Shown here: one piece after another, positions 12,353 through 24,201 of the stretch
How the letters are laid out: each line of letters begins with the position of its first letter
Numbering within the stretch: the first letter of the stretch is position 1
Assembly (NCBI RefSeq): GCF_029168945.1
Contig: NC_083609.1
Coordinates: forward strand, 21,139,501 to 21,203,500
Direction: 5' to 3'
Origin: Cannabis sativa
Taxonomy: Eukaryota; Streptophyta; Magnoliopsida; Rosales; Cannabaceae
DNA length: 64,000 bases
Notes under the pieces: generated by a model
What the model was told of the DNA's origin: nothing
What the model saw: only the letters and a program-made list of their open reading frames with translations
Databases searched by the model: none
Position numbers and translations under genes: made by a program

Positions 12353-12445
12353 GGGCCTTCACAATTGGGGTAGTTCATGTGAGGGGAAGCTGGGTTCAGT
12401 ATGTCGTACCCACTTCTAATGGCCCCCAACTCTCACACAAGGCCC
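12353..12445 (-). other. conserved GC-rich leader block (element A)
   Basis: A roughly 92-base island begins GGGCCTTCACAATTGGGG and ends CTCACACAAGGCCC on the plus strand. It is GC-rich amid about 80% AT sequence, and its ends can pair (GGGCCTT with AAGGCCC). It is conserved in B (34308-34399), C (50921-51012) and D (40292-40383), which suggests a structured RNA element. Function is unknown. Confidence 0.6.
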
Positions 12446-13952
12446 AAAAGAGAGGAATTTAACCTTAAAATAAATAACTGTTATTAATTGAATAGGTCCA
12501 AAAACTAAATGGACCTAAATAAAATCTATCATGGAGTGACATTTTATTTAGCAACAACCTATATGCATCTATATAATAAAATAAACATATAGGCTCACAC
12601 AGGCACACATTTGGATGGATCCTATCATGTTGCTAGGTCATACACAGATGAAAGAAGATTGTAAAATTTACCTGTTACAAATTATTTACTTGACCTATCG
12701 TCAATTGAACCATGGGTTAAAATCAGATCATTGGATCTGTCAACAAGTTAACCATGGCAATTTAGATCAAGCAATAATAGGTTTTATAAAAATTACACAT
12801 AAGCTAAAACACATACTCCTACAACAAGGTTAACTGGATAGATGGATGTAGGATTTATTTAATTTTAAATAATTAAATTTCAAAAAAAATAATTAAATAA
12901 TAAAAAAAATATATTTTCAAAATTAATAAAATAATATTTAAAATTAAACCTACAATTTTGAAAAATTAGGTTTCAACTAACCTAAATATCATTTCAAAAA
13001 TTAATGTTGTTTTATAAATTAATTATTCAATAAAAAATAAAAAAGATAAATAAATATCTTTTTCAAATTTTATGATTTAATTTAAATAAATAAAATAACA
13101 AAATTTAAAAGTTAGCAAAATATCTTACTTCTATTCAAAATATCATGATTATAGTTATCTTATTTTAAATTTAAATAAGGTCAAATTATTTAGAAAAAAT
13201 ATTTAATTTAAAAATTTAATATTTGACCATAAATTTAAAAATAAGATAAGATATAATCAAATTTAAAAATAAGATAAAAAATCAAGCAAAAAGATAGATA
13301 TTTACTTGTTTTCAAATTCAAATTACACTAATATCTAAGATTAATTTTAAAAAATTCAAATTAATTTATTTCTGATATTAGAATTGAAAATTGAAAAGTA
13401 AAAATCTAAATACAAAACTACACAAAAAATCGGAAGTTAAATCCATGAAATAGCATGAAAAATCGAAGAAAAACGAAAAAATTGCAAGCTGTACGGACAA
13501 TATGCTGTGCATACTGCCCGCGCGCGCAGGTGGGAGTGCACGGCCAAGAAAACTCGGCGCAGGGGAAATCTGCAGCATGTTCGCACGCGGAGAAGGGGTT
13601 TAAGGCACCCCTGGGCGTGTTTCTCGGACAAAATCTTGTCCTAACACGCGTATGACCGAGGATCACTCGGTTCCGCGCGCGTGGGTAAGTGCTTCATCCC
13701 AATATTTTTTCAAAACTTCAAAAAATCATAACTAATTCAAATTAAATCGAAATTGAGTTCTGTAAAAAAGTAAATTGCTTAATGTTTTCCACACTATCCA
13801 ACAAAAATAATTATAGAAACAGAATTTCAATTATTTTTCACGAAAAATTCACAAACATCAATCAATCATCATATAACACACAACACAACATGAAACCATC
13901 CAAAACACAAACAATCGTTTTAAAGTCCAAATTTCTTGAAAGCATATCAATT

Positions 13953-13970
13953 ACCATGGCTCTGAGGCCA
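13953..13970 (-). other. primer binding site of copia A, initiator Met-tRNA type
   Basis: The minus strand reads TGGCCTCAGAGCCATGG two bases from the 5' LTR, against the standard TGGTATCAGAGCCATGG seen in C. The TAT-to-CCT change recurs in B (32798) and D (38889), so it is a subfamily feature and not a private mutation. Confidence 0.8.
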
Positions 13971-13972
13971 GT

Positions 13973-15869
13973 TGTTGGAATTTATTTTAATAGGATCTTA
14001 GATCTACTCACAAGTATGTTGTTTAACACCCTAAATATGAACTTTCTAAAACCATAAATAAACACATATAAAGTTAAGAAAACCTTACATTGGTTGCAGC
14101 GGAATAATGTCTCCTTCCACTCAGATCTCTAACCCTTGTATCCTTTCTGTCGCAGAGTATTATCAAGATCTGAGCCCGAATGTCCTTCTCTTTGTGTGTG
14201 ATCCTTCACAGTCTTCCAATCTATGATTGATGTACCACTTGCTGTGTGTGGGCACTACTCTATCACTGAGGGTTTCGAAATTATGAAGAGGAAAAAAGAG
14301 AGGTATAGGGTCGGCTATAGAGAGAGAAGTGGAAGGCTCAGTTTTTCTGAAAAAGTAATTTTCTGACAGAAAGCTTGAAAGCTTGTTAAAAACTTGTTAT
14401 TTGACTGAGCCATCACTTTCTATTTATAGGCAACTACTAGGTTTAGGTTAGTAATTATTTGGCATTAAAATAATGAAAATATAAATTTGAAAAAGTTGCT
14501 TAAGTGGCCGGCCCAGGTGTCTATTGGGCCTCACTTGGTTTTTGCAGTTTTCACAATTTTTATTTCTATTTTCTCAAAAACGCTAATTTTCTAATTCTAA
14601 CCTTTTAAATGCCAAAACTAATTATTTAATAACTAAAATAGATTATTAAATGATATTGTCATTTAATTTAATTATTAATTAGACATATAAAGTCTCTTAA
14701 TTAATAAATAAACCTAGAATCTCTTTTCTTTACAATTTCACCCCTGCTTAGTGAAAATTCACAAATTAGACATAGTCTAACTTTAGAATTATAATTGATT
14801 AATCACAAATCAATTATTGAGTCTTACAAGCAGTATAGTCTCAACTAGAATGGGGACCATGGATCTATATGCTGAGCTTCCAATAAGTGAACCGAATTTA
14901 CTAAGTAAATCCCTACTTATTAATTCCTCGTTGAATCCACTCTTAGAACTTAGAATTGCACTCTCAGACTTATAAAGAGCATATTATATGTTCCACGATA
15001 TAAATATGCTATCTCATTTAACCATTGTTATAATCTTATTGTGATCAAAGATCCTCTATATAGATGATTCACATCGAGATGGGATAATTTTACCGTTTAC
15101 ACCCCTCAACGTATTTTGCCCCTTAAAACACTTAGCTACCTGTAAATGATGTTTAGTGATCTAAGAATTAGTCACTTAAACAAGAGCTCATCCATTTACT
15201 TCTATTTAGCTAAGCTCGAAGGGAATCATCACTTGACTTCTATACACCAGTAGAAGCTATAGATTCCATATTTATGTTCAGCACTCCCACTCAATCATAC
15301 TATCATGTTCCCAAAATATACGTATCACCCTGACCCAAAAGTAGACTTAACTAATAAATCAAAGAACATGAATAACACTCCTGAGTTGAGCCTAAGCATA
15401 TCAGGATTTAGATTCTTTTAATCTTAAGATCAACTACTGATATTGACTTGGAAAGATATGACGGTAAGTTTATAATATCTTAACTAAGTTCAATATCGGT
15501 CCAGTCCAATGTATACTCCATACATTCGAAACTAGTATACTTTACCAATGTCCTGGAAAGAACACAACACTTACTCCAAGTGTAAGTACACATCATCGCT
15601 GATTATCACATTAGTGTAAATCCAAAACACTGATGAAACAGGGACTTAGTCTTTTGATTCATATAATCACAATCACATTCCACTGTGTTGACGATACTGT
15701 AATTGTGAATAAACATAAGATCTGGACTTAACAGATTTTGTGTGTAAATGTAATAAACATATTAAACCATTAGCATGTAAAATTCATGCAAACATAAATC
15801 ACTTCAAATTTCTTATATTGATAACTAATCAGATTGTAAAGAGTTTTATTTAGGGCACAAAACCCAACA
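13973..15869 (-). repeat. 5' LTR of copia A
   Basis: Starts TGTTGGAATTTATTTTAAT and ends AAAACCCAACA, followed by the GTTAG target duplication. It pairs with 5771-7667. Confidence 0.93.
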
Positions 15870-15874
15870 GTTAG

Positions 15875-16500
15875 CACAACCACTACTCTGACACAGACTT
15901 TCCCCGTAATCCAAACTATAGCTCACGCACATCATGTCACTGTCAAAGGTACAATGAACTGTAACGACTACTACTTTCAAGGATTGGGCTGAACATACAA
16001 GGCCCAGTACTCCTATTATCAAGCATCTATTTTGTATTTTTCCCATCGGTGGGACATTTTATGTGCATAAACCCTAATCAAGTCTGAATCCATTTGACCC
16101 ATAATGCATGACAACCTATAAATAGGACATCGCCATCACCATGAAAATGGTTCGAACATTTAGAATTTACAGAGAGTGTTCTTGAGACAAAAGCTATAAA
16201 AACTCAATTGTGACAAGTTCAATACCAGTGACTCGTAAATTAAGTATCATTAACGTCCCAACCATATTACAATTATAATTTTTTTTCTTTAATTTATGCC
16301 CTATCTTTTCCATTAATTTTTGAAAAACTCGTTAAACAAAACAAATATCTATTAAGGAAAAAGAATGACAAACTATTTCCTAATTTATGCATTTTCTAGA
16401 AAGAACAATTTAGTTAAATTAAAATATTTCAATTATACTTCTTAATTATGTAACAAAATAAAAATAATTATAATTTTTTTCCAATCAATTTAGTAAATAA
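15875..16500. other. flank of copia A with a TATA-type promoter-like segment
   Basis: No open gene. A CCTATAAATAGG sequence at about 16115-16126 looks like a strong plant TATA box. It is followed by a region resembling the R/U5 part of an LTR, so element A may sit in an older Ty3 LTR. I could not define that LTR's ends. Confidence 0.35.
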
Positions 16501-16509
16501 TATAATAAA

Positions 16510-16873
16510 GGGTAAATAGTGGTATAAGTACCTAAAATTTTAATTTTGTAAGCGGCATAAACCTAATGTTTGTTTTTAGCGGCATAAGTACACAATGTTT
16601 GTAAAAATATAATTTTCCTTCAATTTCGTTAGTAAAAAATACTGTTTTGAATTTGTTAAAAGAACATTTAGAAGAAACTAATACTACATATTTATGTCTA
16701 GACCTAATGATCTAGAATCTAGTCCTTAGATGTGCCCCGTTTTAGACAACAACAGAGTTTGTAATTACAAAATTGGAGAAAAATTACAGTTTACAATATG
16801 CCGCTAAAAATAAATATTGAGTTTATCCGACTTACAAACTTAAAACTTTGGGTACTTATGCTGTCATTTACCT
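16510..16873. mobile_element. Mutator-type MITE, 364 bp
   Basis: Terminal inverted repeats of about 78 bp with roughly 80% identity run inward from GGGTAAATAG on the left and ATTTACCT on the right. Both arms contain the AGCGGCATAA word (left) or its complement. A 9-bp direct repeat TATAATAAA flanks the element (16501-16509 and 16874-16882). A 9-bp duplication with long TIRs is typical of Mutator-like elements. No coding sequence, so non-autonomous. Confidence 0.75.
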
Positions 16874-16882
16874 TATAATAAA

Positions 16883-17296
16883 ATATCAATTTCGATTATT
16901 TATATTTTAAACTCATTAATTTTTTTTATTAATTTATTATAATTCTAATTAGAATTTAGTAAATGAAAAAAAATGATTATCACCTCTTCCTCCTATCTTA
17001 CTAAACAATATAAATAATTTTTACGTCAAAAAAATATAAATAATTTTCAATCACCTCTCAATTAGGGATGCACACGAGGCGGGAAATTAGCAGAGAGTGC
17101 TCTCCAATCCCCATTCTCATCAAGGATTTTAATTCACAATTCTTGCTTATTTCCCATTAGGAATGGGCCGGGGACGGAACTGGAAATCCCCTAATAAAAA
17201 AATAAAGTTTATAGTAATAATTTAAATATATAAAAATATTAAATTACATAAAAATTAAAATATTACACATTGACTATTATTTAATAAATTAATTAT
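16883..17296. other. AT-rich intergenic sequence
   Basis: No gene seen. At 17063-17200 there is a GC-richer patch (GGGATGCACACGAGGCGGG ... GGCCGGGGACGG) resembling the end of a decayed transposon. A similar GTTCCCC...GGGACCC texture recurs at 23480-23550. Confidence 0.3.
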
Positions 17297-18492
17297 TTTT
17301 TTGAAAGAGAAATAGATCTGTAGCCAAAAGCAATCTCAAGTAAAGGACTGAATGAATAGATCTGGTAATCTATAGCCTACTGATCTAGGCCTAAAGCTTG
17401 CTTTGCTAGTTGATGAGCGGTGGAGTTGGCCTCTCGTTGGATGTAGCCAATCGAAGCTTGAGGAAGAGAAGACAGTAAGCTAATAATTTTGTGAAGAAGC
17501 TCTTGCAGATGGATGTTAATGGTGCAACCTGAATGGATTGCATGAATGAGAGTTTGACAGTCAGATTCAATGTAGTTTACCCCAATTGAGTTCTTTTGAC
17601 ACCAATCAAGAGTGAGTTGAAGAGCGTGTGCTTCCATTATAAGCGGTTGGTGTATTCCTTTCCAGGGGATAGCCAAGGCAGCAACAACCTCTGCCTTATG
17701 GTTGCCAAACCCCATTCTGTTCCGGTGTGTGTTTTGGGCCGCATCAACATTGAGTTTTAGGTGACCGATTGGCGGTGGTTGCCACTGAAATGGGGGCTGA
17801 CTACCGTCTTAAAACTTGAGTGGAGCTGTGCCGTCGTTGTGCTGGTCATGCTGGTAGAGATAATCTTCCGTCCACTGGATAAGAGTTGAGGCATCTTGGT
17901 CTGGTTGATGGTGTAAGACTTGATTCCTGCAATGCCAAACTTTCCAAAGAAGACTTACAAAGAACTGAAATTCTTTGGGTGTCATAATATCAGTACATAT
18001 ATAGAAAACATCATGACAAGGTAAGGATTTTAATTTAACAATGTTATCATAAAATGTAGTTAATTTCCAAACCTTCTGGACAGAGTGGCAACCAAACAAA
18101 GCATGTGCTAAGGTTTCCTCGTGATTATTGCATCGACAGCAAGTAGGGGATCTCACTACATGATGGCGGTAGAGGTTCACACTAGTAGGAAGAGCATCAT
18201 GGTAAGCTCGCCAGGTGAAGTATTTTATTTTTAGGGGTATCTTCATGTTCCAAGTCATCTTCCACTATTTTTCTTGGTGAGTTGTGATACAGGGAGAGGG
18301 CTCAAGTTGGTGTATAATGTCATGGGTGAGGTGATATCCCGAATTGACAGTGTATGTTCCATGGGGGGTACGGGACCAGTATAAGCGGTCTTGGCCAGGA
18401 GGCTGTAGGAGTGGGATGGATTGGATAGCTTGAGAGATATCGGTCGGGAAGAGGTGTTGAAGTTGCTGAGAATCCCAATCTCCAAAACACAA
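17297..18492 (-). pseudogene. 5'-truncated LINE: RT zinc-binding and RNase H domains
   Basis: On the minus strand the frame opens with the RT C-terminal linker (WDSQQLQHLFPTDISQAIQS, then DRLYWSRTPHGTYTVNSGYH). A TAG lies near 18260. The zf-RVT domain follows (KIKYFTWRAYHDALPT ... CCRCNNHEETLAHALFGC), then a TAA near 17809, then an RVT_3-type RNase H domain. That domain shows KLNVDAA, MEAHALQLTLDW, IESDCQTL and REANSTAHQLAKQAL, covering the catalytic Asp/Glu/Asp positions. Two stops and the missing upstream ORF make it dead. A short A run at its 3' end (17297-17303) fits a LINE tail; no target duplication was identified. Confidence 0.85.
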
Positions 18493-19030
18493 TATAAAAT
18501 CTATTAAAAGAATAATAATATTATTAAATCGTTTTTTTTTTATTTATGATTATTAATAAAATAATAGTAATAAATTAGAAAAATAATACAGAAAAAAAGT
18601 AGGACTCATTCAAAAAAAAAAGGAAAAAAAAAATATATTATTATATTTTAATATTTTTCCACTTTTCTCTCCAGTAACTCATAACCACCCACCACTCACC
18701 TCTCCACTCTCATATCAACATATCGTAAAAAAAATAGCTTATATGGAGGAAAAAAAATCGGACGGGGAGGAGAAAAGGAAAGAAAAGAAAAAAACTCTGC
18801 CAAAATTTGCAGAGAAAATACTAACATATTCTCATCTTCAAAGAAGTTCTGTAGTAAGTATTAGGGTTATCCTTATTTTCTTTTCATCTTTCTAAACTTT
18901 TTTCTTTTCTTCTCCAGTAAATTTTCTTATTTTTTTCTTTGGTTCACTTTGATCTAGGCTTTCTAAGCCATAAAAGATCTTCAAAAGTGAGATATAGCCA
19001 AAGAAAAAATAAGAGAGTTTAATGTCTCTA
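18493..19030. other. intergenic, purine/pyrimidine-rich
   Basis: No gene supported. It contains poly-A/poly-T runs and a GA-rich patch at 18745-18800. Confidence 0.4.
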
Positions 19031-19032
19031 TG

Positions 19033-19300
19033 CCGTTATGCTGCCAAATTCTTTATAGATTTTATGTTTTTCTTTGATTCCCTAGACTTCAAAAATAAGT
19101 CAATATGGGAGTGTATAATCAAAGAGGAAGATATAAATTTTAACAGAGAAAAAAAGAATTGTTATGCTGATAATTTTTTATTGATGATTTTTATATTTCT
19201 CTTGGATTCCCTAGACTTCAGAAAATAAATCAATATGAAGTTCATAATTAAAGAAGAAGTTAAAAATCTTAAATAATGAAATAGTGATGCTGTCAAAATT
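19033..19300. repeat. imperfect tandem duplication, period about 129 bp
   Basis: The word GATTCCCTAGACTTCA occurs at 19076 and 19205 within a wider repeat from TTATGCTG through TCATAATTAAAGAAGAAG. A third partial start (GATGCTGTCAAAATTCTC) is at about 19283. A 68-codon frame spans it but is just the repeat read through. Confidence 0.6.
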
Positions 19301-20487
19301 CTCAAATTAGCATAATCAAAGAAAAATAAAATTGTCTGTGTATCTCATACCTCATTCAAATACACTAACACAGAATGGTATAAAAAACTGTTATCAAGAT
19401 ACTTGACTAAACCAATCCCGGTGAAGTTGAAAAAAGTCAATCTGTGAGAGAATAAATATATGAAGGAAATAAAAAGCTAATTGAATTTGGGACTTTTTGA
19501 AATCAAAGCTTTATATATATACATGGTTTATATATGTGCATAGCAAAATCATTCCAAATCAAATTGGAGGAAACTCTGACTTTGTTTATGGTATATATAT
19601 ATGGGAATGCTTTTAATGGTTATTATCTATGAATGAATATTCTATTATTAGCCATTAGATCAAATCTAATAGTTGATATTTATAGCTATTAATTAAAATT
19701 TTAAATTAAATATTTTTTATTTTAACCTATTACCTGATGACATGGAAGTCATTTTTTATATCCATTCTTTCTATTTTTGTCCTCATTCCATATATACATT
19801 AATACATTAATACTTTACAATTTAATTATGGTAATTTAAAAACTTAATTACACCTTTAAACCTCACTACAACAAATATTTCCATTCTAAAAAATATATTT
19901 TTTTTAAAAAAAGGCATAACATATATTATAAAATACATAATAATTTATCAATATAAAAAAAATATTAATTATAATTAATTATTTAGCCTATATTGTAATA
20001 ACATATTTTTCTTATAATTTTTTAGTTTAAATTTTAGAAATTTAAGTTTCTATAATAATATTATAATTAATTTTGTGTTATAAGATACGAAAATATTTTT
20101 TTTTCTTACTTATTTTTATAATTAAGTAATTCTTGTATTAAATGAAAATTTAAAGAGTTTGTAATTTTTAGGGTGGTTAGTCTTACATCATTATTTGTTA
20201 ATCTATATTAATTATTGCATTAGGTAAACTATAAAAAAGAGAATTCATATATATAAAAAAAAAAAGTACAAAAGAGAGGAATAAAATAAAAGTGGTAGTG
20301 CTATAAAATTTGGATCATCCTATATTGGATATTTGTAATAGCAACAAATGTCTTTTACTTTTTTTATTTTACTTTTCTTATTTGGTTTCATAGAGTTTGA
20401 CATTAGTAGCTAACTTTTTTCTCTCTCATAAAATATGATGTTTGCTGACTCAATTTTTAGCCAACAACAAAATAATAAATACAATAT
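19301..20487. other. AT-rich intergenic sequence
   Basis: Nothing gene-like seen on either strand. Long A/T runs and ATATAT stretches only. Confidence 0.5.
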
Positions 20488-20816
20488 CACTACAAAAAAG
20501 ACCATCTTTAGTGATAACTTTTTAGTCAAAATAAAAAAAAAATTGTGACTAAATGTGACTTTTAGTCGCAACAAAAAAGTTACTTGTGACTAAACATAGT
20601 ATTTAATTATAAGTTGTCACTAATTTAGTTTTAGTCACAACAAGTATTGTGACTAAAAATACATTTAGTCACAACAAATTGTGATTTTTGTGACTAATAC
20701 TTTTAACCATGAACTTTTTAGTCACAACGTAGAAATAACAATTTATAATTAGTCACAACTTTTTTACTTTTAGTCACAAGTTTTATTGTGACTAAAAGTA
20801 TGATTTTTTGTTGTAA
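20488..20816. mobile_element. CACTA-type MITE, about 330 bp
   Basis: The left end is CACTACAAAAAAGACC and the right end ...TTTTTTGTTGTAATA, a mutated complement of CACTACAAAAAA. The interior is packed with the subterminal words TTTAGTCACAA and TTGTGACTAAA in both orientations. Such arrays are typical of CACTA/En-Spm transposase binding regions. No coding sequence. The right end is degenerate, so its edge is approximate. Confidence 0.7.
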
Positions 20817-21085
20817 TAATAATTTTATAATTTTATAATTTGTGATTAAATATTTTTATTTTTTATTAAGTAAAATAAATTAATTTCTAAAAATAATTTC
20901 TCAAAATCATCATTCTCTATAATTAAAAAAGGAAATATACTTTTTAAAAAAAAAAAAACTTGTTGGTAATCTACTCTAGCAAGTCACTAAATTGCTACTT
21001 CATCAATTTTTTTAGTACCCATTAATAGGTATTACCCATTAAGAAATCATCCATATATATATATATTGACAAGAATAATATATAT
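20817..21085. other. AT-rich spacer
   Basis: No gene or clear repeat apart from ATATAT runs that form the target of the neighbouring foldback element. Confidence 0.4.
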
Positions 21086-21223
21086 AGGGAAATTTGATTT
21101 TATATACTTAAAAAATTTAAAAAATTTATTATTAAACCAAAAACCTAAACCCTAAAAAAACTATGCCTTTTTTTTTCAAAACCCCAAAAATACCCCCTCA
21201 CAATTCACCCATTCTCTCTCTGC

Positions 21224-21324
<101 letters not shown>

Positions 21325-21527
21325 TCCCAACCGCCCACCCTCACCACCACCTCCGACCTCTATCCTTCGACCTCCGACCCTCACCACCACCTCCGACCAC
21401 CCGCACCAACACCCCGACCCAGCCCCACTCTCTCGAACCACCCAAAAGTCGCACCCCCTCAGCCCACTCTCTCTTCTTCTCTTTGAAATCGCAGGACAAA
21501 AAAAAAAATTCCCCCCAGGTCCGATGG

Positions 21528-21750
21528 TCGGACCATGGGGTCCGATGGTCGGACCATGGGGTCCGATGGGGTCCGACCAATCAGACCCATCGGACCTATA
21601 TGTTTTATTTATTTATTATTTTTTTTTTGCGTTTTCAGAGAGAGGAAGAGAGACCCAGGTCCGATGGTCGGACCATGGGGTCCGATGGGTCTGATTGGTC
21701 GGACCCCATGGTCCGACCATCGGACCCCATGGTCCGACCATCGGACCTGG
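21528..21750. repeat. palindromic GGTCCGATGGTCGGACC units at the foldback centre
   Basis: Several tandem copies of GGTCCGATGGTCGGACC, each itself an inverted repeat, separated by ATGG. They are mirrored on the other side of the central loop, making a hairpin of hairpins. Confidence 0.8.
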
Positions 21751-21948
21751 GGAGAAATTTTTTTGTTTTTTTTTTGTCCTGCGATTTCAGAGAGAAGAAG
21801 AGAGAGTGGGCTAAGGGGGTGCGACTTTTGGGTGGTCTGACAGAGTGGGGCTGGGTCGGGGTGTTGGTGCGGGTGGTCGGAGGTGGTGGTGAGGGTCGGA
21901 GGTCGGAGGATAGAGGTCGGAGGTGGTGGTGAGGGTGGGCGGTTGGGA

Positions 21949-22037
<89 letters not shown>

Positions 22038-22184
22038 GCAGAGAGAGAATGGATGAATTGTGAGGGGGGTATTTTTGGAGTTTTGAAAAAAAAGGCATAG
22101 TTTTTTTAGAATTTAGGTTTTTAGTTTAATAATAAAAATTTTTAATTTGTTAAGTATATAAAATCAAAATTCCCTATATATATA

Positions 22185-23560
22185 TTTCAAGAGAGTTAGC
22201 CTACTAACAATTTCGGTTTGTGTACTATTAGAATGTCGAATGTGTGAAATATATATTATATATATATATATCAAAGAACGACAAGCTATGCCATTAAAGT
22301 ACAAAATGCACAATCATTTCAATAAAAAGAATTGAAATTATATGTGTCAAACAAAAATTCCAATATTTGACAAAATACAAAAAATGACTAAAAAAAATAT
22401 AGTCATAATTCTTGTCAAAATATCATTCTAAAATATTATGAGATTTAATTCCATAATAGAAGATTAAAATTACTTTTGTAAAGACACAAAGTCCCAAATA
22501 AATTTGAATTTTATTTCATAATTCTCTTCAAAATTGAATTGTAATTCAAGTAATCTCTAAATTTATTTATTAGACTAAAAATGAGTTTCAATTTAAAATA
22601 AACTCAATGTCTCTAAAGAATACTAGATCAAAAATAATCTAACAGTATGAACTACGTTTGATTTGATTCCATTTAAAAGGATACGTAGGCAACCTAATTG
22701 CCAAGATTGAGTACAATTTCAATTTCTAAAATTCTCAAAGAGGTCATTCACCTCGACAAAATTCAAATGAGGTCATACACTTCAAAAATCCCAAGTGAGG
22801 TCATTTATCTCAAAATATCAAAGTGAGTAAATTCTCCACAAAGTTATTGAAGATACAAAATCTTTTAACATTCTCGGAACTACATTTGGCTTGATTCCTA
22901 TAAAAAGATATGTAGGCAACTTAGTTACTAACACTAAGTACAGTCACCGATACCGCAAAATGATATAAAACACAAATCTTAAAATTCCATAAAAGGTCAT
23001 CCACTTAGGAATTTTTCTAAATTTTTAAATAGCAAATGATTCCTGAAAATGGTCATCTACCGGAATCCTTTTATCCAAATTCTAAATTACCGTATTCTGA
23101 ACTACAAGTGGCTTGATCCTTGACAAAGAAGGTATGTAGGCAGCTCGGTTAATTAAATTGACTAGGTTCAGCTGCAATTTCAAATTTACCCCAAATTTCC
23201 CTAATTTGTTTTAATTATTTAATATCATCGTAATTGGAATCAAAGAGTATCTCCTTTAAACGAAAGGATTGTAATTAAGAGATTATTCTTATAATCTTGG
23301 ATGGGTCGAACTCAAATTAATAAACTCTTATGCTATAATTTTAGCATAAGTGAAATTGTGTTTTGTATTTATTTTTAATATTCTAAATGTAAAATTTTTG
23401 CTTAACAAATATACTTAAAAAAAAAATACAAACCTACATTATTATAAAATATTACTAAAAATATAAAATAAAATATTTCTGTTCCCCACTTAAACGAAGA
23501 ATCCCCGCTCCATTAAAAGGGTGTGGTGCGGGACCCTAACCCGTAGGAGAAATGTACATA
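22185..23560. other. retroelement-like non-coding tract with a triple motif
   Basis: No gene. Three imperfect copies of a block begin GAACTAC at about 22649, 22877 and 23099 (spacing 228 and 222 bp). Each continues with GGCTTGATTCC-like sequence and GTAGGCA. Between them are short GAGGTCATTCACCTC-type repeats. I recall similar GAACTAC...GTAGGCA words in LTRs or leaders of plant Ty3 elements, so this is probably an old LTR or leader fragment. Confidence 0.4.
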
Positions 23561-23572
23561 GCATTATTATTA

Positions 23573-23611
23573 GGCACCAGTAGTGCCTAGCACCTGTAGT
23601 GCCTAGCACCT
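23573..23611. repeat. short direct repeat of GTAGTGCCTAGCACC
   Basis: GTAGTGCCTAGCACC occurs twice in succession about 450 bp upstream of the FBL4 TATA box. It may be the end of a small transposon. No function assigned. Confidence 0.6.
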
Positions 23612-24026
23612 TCTCGACATGTCGCGTTCCGATTGGCTAGCGATGCTCCCTAAAAGCTATTATATCAAATTATATAGGACCTGATACTTAGTTAAACCAA
23701 TAGCGATATTGACACGTAAGAGAGGGTGGTAGAAACGACGGGTGAATCTTCTTAATTAATCATCAGTAATGAGTAACCGCTCAAAACGTACTAGTTTGTT
23801 TATCCAAACTCATATAAAAGGTAACTACTTGACACCTGATGTGATGACAATACTTGGTACGAGATATGGGAGAGTTAAAATGGTAACTCTCATGTTTACC
23901 AAAAAAACAGGTTGAAAATACAGAAGCAGAATAAGCAGTTGAGTTGAGTATCAAAGCAAGGGCATTGCCGGCAAAACATTCTTACCCAACCCAACCCAAC
24001 CGCCTACTCCACCGGTTCCTTCCTTC

Positions 24027-24201
24027 TATTTATACACACACGCACGCATTTCTTTATTTAAATATATATATATACATATAACTTTTGTGTTTACTTCCTT
24101 TCCTTCACTTTCTTTTCCCGGAAAATTCTCTTCTAGGATTACCCGTAAAGCTACAGTTTGGATGCATAGAAAGACTGATCCAAACAAAAGAACCAACGAA
24201 A
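24027..24201 (+). promoter_or_regulatory. FBL4: FBL4 core promoter and 5' UTR
   Basis: A TATA-like CTATTTATACAC at about 24027-24038 precedes a pyrimidine-rich leader. The first ATG downstream is at 24162-24164. It opens a 17-codon upstream frame that ends at 24213-24215, overlapping the main ATG (24202) in another frame. Its context is weak (T at -3), while the main ATG has A at -3. The transcription start is inferred. Confidence 0.5.

Larger units (their letters stand above)
10332..13952 (-). other. long 5' leader of copia A
   Basis: About 3.6 kb of very AT-rich untranslated sequence between primer site and gag. Conserved islands shared with B-E are: two copies of a 20-22-nt motif (10495-10517, 10609-10630), hairpins at 10691-10703 and 10777-10793, a GC-rich block at 12353-12445, and a GC-rich cassette at 13480-13690. 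No protein-coding frame is supported. Small frames such as 12615-12833 are not conserved as protein. Confidence 0.7.
5771..15869 (-). mobile_element. copia-like LTR retrotransposon A, complete
   Basis: Full structure on the minus strand. The 3' LTR is 5771-7667 and the 5' LTR 13973-15869, both 1,897 bp, starting TGTTGG and ending CCAACA on the plus strand. The flanking five bases are GTTAG on both sides (5766-5770 and 15870-15874), a target-site duplication. I count about 20 LTR differences by eye, near 1%, so the insertion is recent. Inside are a primer site, a very long AT-rich leader, one gag frame with a single nonsense codon, an eroded pol of under 2 kb and a polypurine tract. It cannot be autonomous. 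Confidence 0.92.

Noticed and set aside
13378..13666. Overlapping frames in a GC-rich patch
   Set aside because: They lie in the leader cassette of copia A, overlap in many frames and are not kept in B, C or D.
19022..19228. 68-codon frame with repeated peptide DSLDF
   Set aside because: Explained by an imperfect 129-bp tandem duplication in AT-rich DNA; no start context, homology or flanking exons.
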